Assembly (NCBI GenBank): GCA_963835055.1
Contig: CAWIDU010000001.1
Span: forward strand, 62,001-126,000
Length of the DNA stretch: 64,000 bases
Direction: 5' to 3'
From: CAWIDU01 sp963835055
Lineage (GTDB): Bacteria; Patescibacteriota; Saccharimonadia; Saccharimonadales; UBA4665
Positions 21,894 to 29,869 of the stretch are shown here, in pieces. The stretch's first letter is position 1. The number at the start of each line of letters is the position of its first letter. The position numbers and the translations under genes are program-made. The notes under the pieces are model-generated. The model saw only the letters and a program-made list of their open reading frames with translations. It searched no databases and was not told the origin of the DNA.

Positions 21894-23711
21894 ATGAAAT
21901 CAATGGCAATCGGTGGGATCAAGCAAAAGTTTAGTTTACTGTTAATGAGCGCAGTTGTCGCTCTTAGCAGTTTCTCGTTTATCCCCGGTATTGCTAGGGC
22001 CGCCACGACTGTCACAAGCCCGGCGCCAGCAGCCAAGATTTCTTTCACGTTTGACGATGGCCTGACTTCCGCTGCTACCCAAGCCGAGCCAACTCTGGCG
22101 AAATACGGCCTGACCGGCACCGATTACATTATTACCGGTTGTGTCGGCATGACGACCCAGCCAAACACCTGTAACGCCAACAACGACACGACCTATATGA
22201 CCTGGGCGCAGATCCAGGCATTGCAAAATACTGATGGCTGGGAAATTGGTTCGCACACCGTTGACCACGTCTGTCTAGCTAGCAGTGCCGAGACCGACCC
22301 GGATGATTGCGCAAATCCAGCGCCGCTAACCACTGCTCAAGTAGACGCCGAAATGGCCAGCAGCAAGAGCGCCTTGGCCGCTAATGGCATCAACGCGACT
22401 GATTTCGCTCCGCCTTACGGGGACTATAACAACAACGTAATCGCCCAAATCGCCAAATATTACGGCACCATGCGACAGTTCAAGAACGCTGCCAATAATG
22501 CCAACGTCTGGCCATATAGCGACTACTACCTGCAGGATACCGTGGTTCAACAAACTACCAATACCCCGGCGTCGATCGAAACCCAGATCAACAATGCGAT
22601 TACCAACAAACAATGGCTGATCCTGACCTTCCATGACATTGAAACCAAACCGAGCTCCAACCCCGATGATTACCAATACGGCACGAGCGAACTCGCGCAA
22701 ATTGCCGCCTACGTGCAATCTAAGGTAACAGCCGGTCAGATCCAGTCGACCACTATCAATAAGGGCCTAGTTACCAGCACCACCAATTTACTGCCGAACA
22801 GCTCCTTCAACGACGGTGTCGCTGATGGCTGGACCACCGACAATCCGACGGCCGTGACCAAGGATACGGCTGATAATGGTAGCTATCCTGACCCGACCAA
22901 CTCCATCAAATTCACGCCCAGCACAACGGCCGCCAGATTGTATTCACCGCACATTGCCGTTAGCCCAGGCACTACTTACATGCTCAAGAACTTCCTGAAC
23001 GTCCAGAGCCTGACCAAGGGTGACATCGAGTTTTACATCGATGAATATAACGCCGCTGGCCAGTGGATTTCCGGCCAGTATAAAGGCGCCGAGAACTCCA
23101 GCTTTGTAGAAGAGATGAACTATGCCTATACGCCCAGCTCTCAAGCTGTCGCCAGCGCTGATATCCAGATCACCAGTACTGCCGGCTCAGGCATCACCGC
23201 CTATGTCGACAACTCGCAGTGGTTTCCGCTGAGCAGCACCACTGTCGCGCCAACCGATCTGTTACCCAACAGCACCTTTGACAGCGGCATCAGCGCCGGC
23301 TGGACCACCGATAATGCCGCTAGCATTACGGCTGACGCTGGTAACAACGGTTCACCGGCCGACCCAGTCAACTCGATCAAAATGGTAGCACCGACTACAG
23401 CCACCAACAGCCATCTGTTCTCACCAGCCATTGTCGTCGACCCGACCAAGACCTACAGCCTAACTGATTACCTGAATATCAAGTCACTGAACAGCGGCGT
23501 CGTCGGCTTCTATATCGACGAGTACAACGCCAGCGGTGCCTGGATTTCCGGGCAGTACAAGACCGACAGCCACACGCTTGGCGCCCAGACCATCGGTTTT
23601 ACCTACAAACCGACTTCCACTAGCGTAGCCAAGGCCAGCCTGCAAGTCATCGTCGTCGGTAACTCCGGCATCACCGCCTACCTCGACGACAGCAACTGGT
23701 ACGCTAACTAA
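21894..23711 (+). CDS. Secreted polysaccharide deacetylase (NodB) with two carbohydrate-binding-like modules
   Basis: A 605-residue exported protein. Signal peptide at residues 1-35 (cleavage probably after GIARA). NodB domain at about 45-290: SFTFDDGLTSA with the metal Asp, EIGSHTVDH with both metal His, the PPYGDYN motif and a late LILTFHDIE. Two similar modules of about 145 residues follow, each starting NLLPNSSFNDG or DLLPNSTFDSG and containing EFYIDEYNA or GFYIDEYNA and a last YVDNSQW or YLDDSNW; they look like beta-sandwich binding modules. It removes acetyl groups from xylan, chitin or a self-made polymer. No dockerin is present, unlike the paralogue at 25312. Confidence 0.88.
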   Translation: MKSMAIGGIKQKFSLLLMSAVVALSSFSFIPGIARAATTVTSPAPAAKISFTFDDGLTSAATQAEPTLAKYGLTGTDYIITGCVGMTTQPNTCNANNDTTYMTWAQIQALQNTDGWEIGSHTVDHVCLASSAETDPDDCANPAPLTTAQVDAEMASSKSALAANGINATDFAPPYGDYNNNVIAQIAKYYGTMRQFKNAANNANVWPYSDYYLQDTVVQQTTNTPASIETQINNAITNKQWLILTFHDIETKPSSNPDDYQYGTSELAQIAAYVQSKVTAGQIQSTTINKGLVTSTTNLLPNSSFNDGVADGWTTDNPTAVTKDTADNGSYPDPTNSIKFTPSTTAARLYSPHIAVSPGTTYMLKNFLNVQSLTKGDIEFYIDEYNAAGQWISGQYKGAENSSFVEEMNYAYTPSSQAVASADIQITSTAGSGITAYVDNSQWFPLSSTTVAPTDLLPNSTFDSGISAGWTTDNAASITADAGNNGSPADPVNSIKMVAPTTATNSHLFSPAIVVDPTKTYSLTDYLNIKSLNSGVVGFYIDEYNASGAWISGQYKTDSHTLGAQTIGFTYKPTSTSVAKASLQVIVVGNSGITAYLDDSNWYAN

Positions 23712-23763
23712 GCTTCAGCCACTAGGCCTTAATTAGCAGGGGTGATATAATCACCTCTGTTAA

Positions 23764-23838
23764 GCGGGATTCGTATAGCGGTTAATATAAAAGTTTTCCA
23801 AACTTTGGACACCGGTTCGACTCCGGTATCCCGCACCA
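23764..23838 (+). tRNA. tRNA-Gly(TCC)
   Basis: Acceptor GCGGGAT/ATCCCGC, D stem GTAT/ATAT, anticodon stem AAAGT/ACTTT with loop TTTCCAA giving TCC, T stem ACCGG/CCGGT, CCA encoded at 23836-23838. A promoter box TATAATCACCTC lies directly upstream, as for tRNA-His. Confidence 0.95.
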
Positions 23839-23845
23839 GAAACCG

Positions 23846-23922
23846 GCCCCGGTAGCTCAGCGGATAAGAGCAGAGGACTTCTAAGCCTAAGGTCGCAGGT
23901 TCGAATCCTGCCCGGGGTACCA
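23846..23922 (+). tRNA. tRNA-Arg(TCT)
   Basis: Acceptor GCCCCGG/CCGGGGT, D stem GCTC/GAGC, anticodon loop CTTCTAA giving TCT, T stem GCAGG/CCTGC, discriminator A and encoded CCA at 23920-23922. The anticodon stem GAGGA/GCCTA has only three Watson-Crick pairs. GGTACCA of its 3' end recurs at 24459, on the far side of the NUDIX gene. Confidence 0.93.
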
Positions 23923-23969
23923 ATTTACGTTATACATATAAATTATTTTCTATCTGTTAATATTAGCTC

Positions 23970-24455
23970 ATGAGCAAACAAATCAAGTACGTAGTTGCGG
24001 CCATATTGAAGAATAAAAATAACCCGTATGAATTTCTGGTTGTTAAGCGCCCCGATGATGACCCGGACCTAGGGGGGCATTGGGGATTTCCGGCAACCAC
24101 GATGAAACCGGGTGAGCTTCCTGAAGAAGCTGCAAAGCGAATATGCAAAGAGAAGCTTAACTGTGACGCTCAGGCAACACGTTTTCTAGGGATAATGTTC
24201 CAGAAACGCAATAGTTATGACATCTTTCTTATGGACGTTGACATGGAACTAGCCGAAGGTCAAAAACCAGATGTTCACGCTGCGACAACCGAGAATACAG
24301 CCTATGTTGACCAGAAATGGTCCACTGATCCGAACGACCTGATGGCTTCTGCAAAGGGTGGTTCATGTTGCAGTAGTATCTTTCTGACTGATAGAAAATT
24401 TCTTGACAGAGAAGAATGGATCCATTCACTTGAGGGATCAGACACCGTAGGCTAG
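23970..24455 (+). CDS. NUDIX-fold protein with an altered catalytic box
   Basis: A 161-residue protein. Seen: YVVAAILKNKNNPYEFLVVKRP (strands 1-2), GGHWGFPATTMKPGE and the NUDIX helix ELPEEAAKRICKEKLN. The canonical box GxExxxxxREUxEExG would need Arg-Glu where this protein has Arg-Ile, and Glu-Glu where it has Lys-Glu-Lys, so metal binding is weakened and hydrolysis is uncertain. A Cys pair in GGSCCSSIF is unusual. A promoter-like stretch lies between the tRNA and the ATG. It is flanked by tRNA-Arg(TCT) and by a repeat of that tRNA's 3' end, which suggests an acquired one-gene unit. Confidence 0.75.
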   Translation: MSKQIKYVVAAILKNKNNPYEFLVVKRPDDDPDLGGHWGFPATTMKPGELPEEAAKRICKEKLNCDAQATRFLGIMFQKRNSYDIFLMDVDMELAEGQKPDVHAATTENTAYVDQKWSTDPNDLMASAKGGSCCSSIFLTDRKFLDREEWIHSLEGSDTVG

Positions 24456-24458
24456 TGC

Positions 24459-24478
24459 GGTACCAAGAATTTACTTAG
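24459..24478 (+). repeat. Imperfect repeat of the tRNA-Arg(TCT) 3' end
   Basis: GGTACCA, AG, AATTTAC, TTAG here; GGTACCA, AATTTAC, GTTA at the tRNA end and its downstream bases (23916-23934). The repeat encloses only the NUDIX gene. GGTACC is palindromic and not rare, so the match is suggestive only. Confidence 0.4.
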
Positions 24479-25301
24479 AGAATGGGTTGAACTGGACGCC
24501 GTGCTTGTAGAGGTTCTTGGTAGGATTGGTAATGTTATTTTTTACGAAACGCTTGGTGTTCTGCTTGTAGATGCGGGATTGCTTGGGGTGACGATTCATC
24601 CAAGCGGTCGGTAGTAAGAAGAATAGAGCGACTACGCCTAGAGCGATTAATGCCCAGTAGACGCCGTTAGTGGAACTTTTGACGGTGGCGGCATTCTTGG
24701 TATGTGTGGTGACACTTTTCTTAGGAGTTACTTTGTGCGTAGGGGTTGGGGTTGGGGCTACTGGAGCAGAGGTGACAGGCGCGGGAGTGGTGTTTTTGGT
24801 GGTGTGCACTGGCTTGACGGGAGTGGGGGCCGGAGCAGGGCTGGTAAAGCTGAAACCAGTTGAGGTAGTAACGCCGTCCCAGACGTCGGTATTATCGGTC
24901 GAGCGGTAAATGTGTGAGCCTGAAGCAATACTGGCAACTGTGCTGCCCGAACCTAAGGCTTTGAAATTAATGGTACCGACTAGTTGGCTGCCGGTAGCGG
25001 AAGCACCGCCGCTAACACCGCAGGTCAGGTCATTAGCAGTCGCATTAGCGGTAATACCGAATGCACCGCCACAACTGTCACTTTCAAACTGAAAAGCTGA
25101 GGTGTCATAGGTGAAGGCGGCCTCAACAACGTTAACCGGGTCAGTGCCGGTATTGACGTAAACTGGTACGGCAAAGCTGCTGCCAGTCTGGTAGCTGCCG
25201 CCACCAAGCGACAGGCTATCGCTACCGGCGGCCATAGCTGTGCCGCCAAATAAGGTCATAGCACCGATGGTGCTGCCTATAATTGCTGATTTAATCCTCA
25301 T
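24471..25301 (-). CDS. Membrane-anchored cohesin-domain protein
   Basis: A 276-residue protein with a signal peptide (residues 1-25, AMA cleavage site), a cohesin-like domain of about 115 residues (SLGGGSYQTGSSFAVPVYVN, then VNVVEAAFTYDTSAFQFE, LVGTINFKALGSG), a Pro/Thr/Lys linker (about 150-210), one membrane helix (GVYWALIALGVVALFFLLPT) and a basic cytoplasmic tail of about 45 residues. The family binds dockerin modules. The very next gene encodes a deacetylase that ends in a dockerin, so this protein is its probable surface receptor. Its start lies 10 bases after that gene's stop, on the same strand, so they are co-transcribed. One cohesin only, hence a one-enzyme dock. Confidence 0.8.
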   Translation of the reverse strand: MRIKSAIIGSTIGAMTLFGGTAMAAGSDSLSLGGGSYQTGSSFAVPVYVNTGTDPVNVVEAAFTYDTSAFQFESDSCGGAFGITANATANDLTCGVSGGASATGSQLVGTINFKALGSGSTVASIASGSHIYRSTDNTDVWDGVTTSTGFSFTSPAPAPTPVKPVHTTKNTTPAPVTSAPVAPTPTPTHKVTPKKSVTTHTKNAATVKSSTNGVYWALIALGVVALFFLLPTAWMNRHPKQSRIYKQNTKRFVKNNITNPTKNLYKHGVQFNPFSK

Positions 25302-25311
25302 GAATAACTCC

Positions 25312-26928
25312 TTATTTTCCCCAGTTACTTAGTAAAATTGACAGGTCTGCGGCATTGACTACACCATCACCGTTCAGGTCGCCTTGGGCACGGGTAGCGC
25401 CGGTGGCATTCCAGTGGCTTAACATGATGCTTAGGTCTAGGGCGTTGACCAGTCCGTCACCGTTGACATCACCAGCTTTTTCGGTAGTGGTTGTGGTGCT
25501 TGTGGTGCTACCATCTTCGGCAAACCATTGAGCGTTATCGTAATAGGCTTGGGCTCCAGAATTGGCTGTGACAACTAACTGCAAGCGAGCCTTAGCAACC
25601 GTAGCGTTGGTTGGGGTGTAGGTGAAGTTCAGTTCTTCTACCCAGGCGCCGTTGAGTTCGGCGCTATCACCGACTTCGGATTTCATGAACTTAGTTTGCA
25701 GATAATTACCGTTGGCGTCGTATTCATCGATATAGAAATCGATTTCGTGGCCAGTGGCGACTGTCATATTGGTGACGTTCACGAACTGTTTCAGCACGTA
25801 GGTCTTGGTCGGATCAATCGGGACTTGCGGCGAGAACAGATGAGTATCCGCGGTAGTGCCGGTCAGTGACACCGAGTTAGTCGGGCTGGGATAGCTACCG
25901 TGAGTAGCGGTGTCCTGTTTGATAGTGGTCGGGCTGTCAGTGCTCCAAACGGTGGTATCAGCCGTATTGCTGCTAAGTGGAGTATCGAAACTGGAATTAG
26001 GCAGTAAGTTACCGGTGTTGGTGACTAAGCCCTGATTAACGTTGACCACTGGAATACCGGAAGCTTTGACGTAGTTAACGATCGCCTGGAAGTTGGCTGT
26101 ACTGTACTCGTAATCAGCTGGGTCGGCACTAGCGGTCGGCAGGATATTGTGGAAAGTTAAGACCAGCCACTGGTTAGCGGCCTTGGTCTGATCAATCATT
26201 GATTCAACCTGGGCGACTGATATTCCGCCGGCGACTGTCGAATCACCCTGGACCTGATAGTCGTAGAGCAAATAGTCGTTATAAGGATAGGTGTTACCGT
26301 GGTCAATAATGCCGTCGCCGTTTTGGTCGATGGAATCAGCGAAGCCGCGGTGCGAAGCATAAACTTGAGCGATTTGCGCCAAAACCGGCGGCGTCCAGTC
26401 ACCATAAGGCGTGGCAAAGTCAGTTGGCGTAGTGCCGACATTGGTGCCAATGGCAACCTGGCTACCTGTCAGTTCACTAAGCACTTGCGAAGAAGTCAGG
26501 CTGCCATAAGGAGGTGTGCAGTCATCGGGGTCTTGCGCAGGACCGCTGGCCAGACAAGAGTGGTCAACGGTGTGCGAACCGATTTCCCAGCCCTGGCTTT
26601 TGAGGTCGTTGATCTGAGCCCAGCTCATGTATTGGGCGTCATTGTTAGCATGACAAGTATTGGGCACGGTGGTCATGCCTACACAACCGCTAATAACGTA
26701 GTCAGTGCCGGTGAAGCCAGCGGCTTTCAGGATTGGAGCAGCATAGGTGTCAGCACTAGCGAGACCATCATCAAAAGTAAATGATACTTTGGCGGTCGGT
26801 TGGGAAATGGCATAGGCATGAGGTACGGCGACCAGACCAACGCTTAACAGCATAACGCTTGCCAAGGCGGCATTAACTAGCTTTTTGCTGTCGCTAAACT
26901 TTTGACTCAAGGCTTCTAATGTTGACAT
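25312..26928 (-). CDS. Secreted polysaccharide deacetylase with a C-terminal dockerin
   Basis: A 538-residue protein started at ATG 26926-26928 behind AAGGAA; an in-frame TTG upstream is rejected. Signal peptide (about residues 18-42), NodB domain (VSFTFDDGLASA, WEIGSHTVDHSC, ATPYGDWTPP, LVLTFHN), one binding-like module (LLPNSSFDTPL to YYDNAQW), a Ser/Thr linker, and two dockerin repeats (GDVNGDGLVNALDLSIMLS and GDLNGDGVVNAADLSILLS) with the calcium-loop Asp/Asn residues intact. It is a paralogue of 21894 plus a dockerin. It should dock to the cohesin protein encoded just downstream. The leader carries a GGGCC/GGCCC hairpin (26954-26967). Confidence 0.88.
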   Translation of the reverse strand: MSTLEALSQKFSDSKKLVNAALASVMLLSVGLVAVPHAYAISQPTAKVSFTFDDGLASADTYAAPILKAAGFTGTDYVISGCVGMTTVPNTCHANNDAQYMSWAQINDLKSQGWEIGSHTVDHSCLASGPAQDPDDCTPPYGSLTSSQVLSELTGSQVAIGTNVGTTPTDFATPYGDWTPPVLAQIAQVYASHRGFADSIDQNGDGIIDHGNTYPYNDYLLYDYQVQGDSTVAGGISVAQVESMIDQTKAANQWLVLTFHNILPTASADPADYEYSTANFQAIVNYVKASGIPVVNVNQGLVTNTGNLLPNSSFDTPLSSNTADTTVWSTDSPTTIKQDTATHGSYPSPTNSVSLTGTTADTHLFSPQVPIDPTKTYVLKQFVNVTNMTVATGHEIDFYIDEYDANGNYLQTKFMKSEVGDSAELNGAWVEELNFTYTPTNATVAKARLQLVVTANSGAQAYYDNAQWFAEDGSTTSTTTTTEKAGDVNGDGLVNALDLSIMLSHWNATGATRAQGDLNGDGVVNAADLSILLSNWGK

Positions 26929-27105
26929 AAAATTCCTTTTCAAAATTTAAATCGGGCCTCTCGGCCCTCCTCTACCTCTGATGACATAGGATTATACGAA
27001 CTTGTTGTAAATAATGCAAGCATATGCACTAAGATTTTTAATGGTTTGTTAAGTTGAATATAGATTATAAAAGATATATACTCGCAAGATTGTCAATTAT
27101 TTGTT

Positions 27106-28833
27106 ATGAACTCTAGATTTCATCTGCATTTTCATAAATTACTCTTCTTGGGCCTGTTTATCCTAGCCTTGGTGGTTGTTGGTTTGGCATTTAGCCATAG
27201 CAGCCACCCAAAAAGCGCTCCGCAAACTCGGATTACACTCACTAGTACAAGTGAAATTAATTTGTTAAACCAAACCTGGGCCTATATGCCCGACGTTACG
27301 CGAACTGCCAATGGACTACATGTTACGCCGACTGATTTTCGGATCGTGGAGCAAGATGGCAGTGGTGGCCAGGCTAATCCGCCGCTCAACCTCTACGGTA
27401 CCTACTTGCGAAACAGCGGAAATTTTCAGATTTCAGCTTCTATGAAAAATATCCGTGGCAGCTGCTCGCTGCAGTTTTACGCTTCACCGCCGGTCATCGC
27501 CGACGAGTTTCGGATCGAGCCACCGAGTATCCGCCTAACGACAACGGCCAATAATACTCAAGTTCAGGCTTGGGATGGTTTAGCTATTATAGACTTGGCC
27601 AATCAACAACCGTTTTACTCCAAGACTTTGGGCCTTGGTGCCATAACGCTCAACAAAACGGCTTCAGGAATCACTGTCAAAGTTGGTAGCCAGAGTTTGA
27701 ACATCCCTGGTAACGTCTTGGATAGCGGCTCGGTCTGGCTTGGTTTGGATAGTAGCAGTGGTGGCTGTGACATCAGTTCTTTCACTGCCCAAGGCTCGGT
27801 CACGGCGGTTGATGCCACCAAAAAAACATATATAAAGGCCAGTAGTGGTTTGCGGGCTTTGGCTAGCGCCAAGCAACCGGGCTTCAAGATTGGGGCAGCC
27901 GTCGCTCTGGGGCCTATTGTCTCGGACCAGACTTATGCCAATGAACTGACTAATAACTTCAGCTCAATTACGCCAGAAAATTTGATGAAATGGCAGTTCA
28001 TCGAGCCGGCACCGGGCCAATTCAGCTTCCAGCAGGCCGATGCCTTGGTAGATTTCGCCCTGAGGAACGGCATGGTCATCCATGGGCACACGCTTGTTTT
28101 CAGTGAAGCTAATCCCAAGTGGGTGCAGGATCTGCCGACTGCCACAACCGCCGACAAGCAAGCAGTCCAGTCCGTCATGCTTAATCACATCTCAACCGTT
28201 GTGGGACACTATAAAGGCAAGGTCGCCTCTTGGGACGTCGTCAATGAGCCACTGCAAGACTACGATACTTTCGATCCGTCCAGTGGTCAGATCCTGCGCA
28301 ATAACAAATGGTACCAGGCAATGGGCAGCAACTATATTGCTCTGGCTTTTCGAGCGGCCCACCAAGCTGACCCCGGCGCCAAGTTATATATTAATGAATA
28401 CGGCCTAGAGGCTGGGGGTGAGCGGTGGGACAGCTTTCTGTCTTTGGTCAAAAACTTGAAAACTGCTGGCGTGCCAATTGACGGCGTTGGTTTCGAGTCA
28501 CACGTTTACGATTCGGGTGACATCATTGATCCAGCTGTCCTGCGCAGCCACATCGATCAGTTGGCCCAGCTTGGGCTACATTCGAGCGTTTCCGAAATGG
28601 ACGTCTACGACGATGACGGTCTGGCAGTGCAGGCCCAACAATATTCCAGTGTTTTCGGCATGTGCCTGGCCGATACTAACTGTGTATCATTCACTACATG
28701 GGGAGTCGATGACCGTTATGACGTCTATCAGGATGATAATCATCAGCTGCAGTTCGGCAATGACCTACTATTCAACCAAGGCGCTGAGACTCCGGCCTAC
28801 CAAGCTATCCAAGCCTCGCTGAATCAGAAATAA
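27106..28833 (+). CDS. Secreted or anchored GH10 endo-beta-1,4-xylanase
   Basis: A 575-residue protein. One N-terminal membrane segment or signal (residues 12-30) is followed by a beta-sandwich module (about 45-235) that looks like a binding or GH10-associated domain, and a GH10 barrel (about 255-570). Seen: ITPENLMKWQFIEP, HGHTLVF, the acid/base Glu in WDVVNEPL (about residue 380), INEYGLE and the nucleophile Glu in SVSEMDVYDDD (about residue 496), then FTTWGVDDRYDV. It cuts xylan. With the two deacetylases it forms a coherent set for acetylated xylan. Divergent from the dockerin gene across 177 bases with a TATACT box. Confidence 0.92.
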   Translation: MNSRFHLHFHKLLFLGLFILALVVVGLAFSHSSHPKSAPQTRITLTSTSEINLLNQTWAYMPDVTRTANGLHVTPTDFRIVEQDGSGGQANPPLNLYGTYLRNSGNFQISASMKNIRGSCSLQFYASPPVIADEFRIEPPSIRLTTTANNTQVQAWDGLAIIDLANQQPFYSKTLGLGAITLNKTASGITVKVGSQSLNIPGNVLDSGSVWLGLDSSSGGCDISSFTAQGSVTAVDATKKTYIKASSGLRALASAKQPGFKIGAAVALGPIVSDQTYANELTNNFSSITPENLMKWQFIEPAPGQFSFQQADALVDFALRNGMVIHGHTLVFSEANPKWVQDLPTATTADKQAVQSVMLNHISTVVGHYKGKVASWDVVNEPLQDYDTFDPSSGQILRNNKWYQAMGSNYIALAFRAAHQADPGAKLYINEYGLEAGGERWDSFLSLVKNLKTAGVPIDGVGFESHVYDSGDIIDPAVLRSHIDQLAQLGLHSSVSEMDVYDDDGLAVQAQQYSSVFGMCLADTNCVSFTTWGVDDRYDVYQDDNHQLQFGNDLLFNQGAETPAYQAIQASLNQK

Positions 28834-28859
28834 GTATCATACTATTGTATACTGACCCC

Positions 28860-29615
28860 ATGAAACTCAAGGCTATCAGTCTCAATATCTGGGAAGGTAA
28901 TTTCCTAGATGGGGCGATAGATTTTTTCAGATCAGAAAACGCTGATATCCTGTTCTTGCAAGAGGTATATGGTCTCAATGACTCCGCCAGCGATGATAAA
29001 TTCCGAACCCTTGAAATCTTAAAAGAGACTCTCGGATTCCCTTATTTCTATTACGTCCCGGGCGTAAAACACAGCCGGAAGGAGGGCAAATTTTTTCAAG
29101 GCAACGCCATACTATCGAAATTCCCCATTACGGACAGCAGTGCTGTTTTCTTCAATGATCCGTTCAACGACAATTTCGTAGACGGTCCTGAACACAACCC
29201 CTTTTTCCCGCATACTCTCCAGCATGCCGTTCTGAGTACCCATGCTGGCGAGATCAATGCCTTCAATATCCACGGTACATGGGATTTGGATGGTGATAAT
29301 TATAGTGAAAAACGCCAACAAATGAGCCGGGCTATTATTGAAGCCGTAAAAGGCAAACCCCGAGTAATCCTAGCCGGCGATACTAATGCTAAGCCCACGA
29401 ACAAAGCTATTCGTAACGTTGAAGAGCATCTTACAAGTGTGTTTGGCGAAGAGCTGAAGACAACATTTAATATGAAGCTCAAAGATAACCCCGGTTATGC
29501 TACGGCTGCCGTGGATATGATGTTCATCAGTACGGATATAAAGGTAATCGAAAAAGCCTGTCCGAAAGTTGAGATATCGGATCATTTGCCCCTGGTAGCC
29601 AGCCTAACGGTCTAG
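28860..29615 (+). CDS. Endonuclease/exonuclease/phosphatase-family protein
   Basis: About 251 residues. Seen: LKAISLNIWEGNF with the metal Asn, LFLQEVYGL with the metal Glu, FNIHGTWDL, ILAGDTNAKPT and a late EISDHLPLVASLTV: the full EEP metal and catalytic set. The substrate may be DNA, a phosphoinositide-like lipid or a sugar phosphate. There is no signal peptide. A TATACT at 28848-28853 ends 6 bases before the ATG at 28860, so the message is leaderless and the start at 28845 is rejected. It stands alone between the xylanase and tRNA-Arg(CCG). Confidence 0.86.
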   Translation: MKLKAISLNIWEGNFLDGAIDFFRSENADILFLQEVYGLNDSASDDKFRTLEILKETLGFPYFYYVPGVKHSRKEGKFFQGNAILSKFPITDSSAVFFNDPFNDNFVDGPEHNPFFPHTLQHAVLSTHAGEINAFNIHGTWDLDGDNYSEKRQQMSRAIIEAVKGKPRVILAGDTNAKPTNKAIRNVEEHLTSVFGEELKTTFNMKLKDNPGYATAAVDMMFISTDIKVIEKACPKVEISDHLPLVASLTV

Positions 29616-29662
29616 AGCAGTTCCAGATAGTGCTGTACCATGAATATTAGTTTGCTTGTTGC

Positions 29663-29738
29663 GCGCCTGTAGCTCAGTGGATAGAGCGTCGGTTTCCGGT
29701 ACCAAAGGCCGTAGGTTCGAATCCTATCAGGCGTACCA
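29663..29738 (+). tRNA. tRNA-Arg(CCG)
   Basis: Acceptor GCGCCTG/CAGGCGT, D stem GCTC/GAGC, anticodon stem TCGGT/ACCAA with one C-A mismatch, loop TTCCGGT giving CCG, T stem GTAGG/CCTAT, encoded CCA at 29736-29738. Confidence 0.94.
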
Positions 29739-29785
29739 TTGTTAATCGGCTTAATTTTCAGTATAATCACCTCTGTTCTCAGCGC

Positions 29786-29863
29786 GGCGGGTGTAGCTCA
29801 GCTGGTTAGAGCGTCGGGTTGTGGTCCCGAAGGCCGTGGGTTCAAGTCCCATCACTCGCCCCA
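29786..29863 (+). tRNA. tRNA-His(GTG)
   Basis: Acceptor GGCGGGTG/CACTCGCC including the extra 5' G (-1) opposite C73 that marks tRNA-His, D stem GCTC/GAGC, anticodon stem TCGGG/CCCGA with loop TTGTGGT giving GTG, T stem GTGGG/CCCAT, CCA encoded. Promoter box TATAATCACCTC lies about 20 bases upstream. Confidence 0.96.
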
Positions 29864-29869
29864 TAAATT

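Noticed and set aside
23729..23923. Minus-strand frame across the two tRNAs (AGFEPATLGLE)
   Set aside because: An artefact over tRNA-Gly(TCC) and tRNA-Arg(TCT).
26954..26970. GGCCCTCC near the deacetylase-dockerin leader as a further att-like core
   Set aside because: Only 8 bases match, it lacks ATTTCAGT and ACTTAG at the right distances, and it is better explained as a GGGCC/GGCCC hairpin in the leader.
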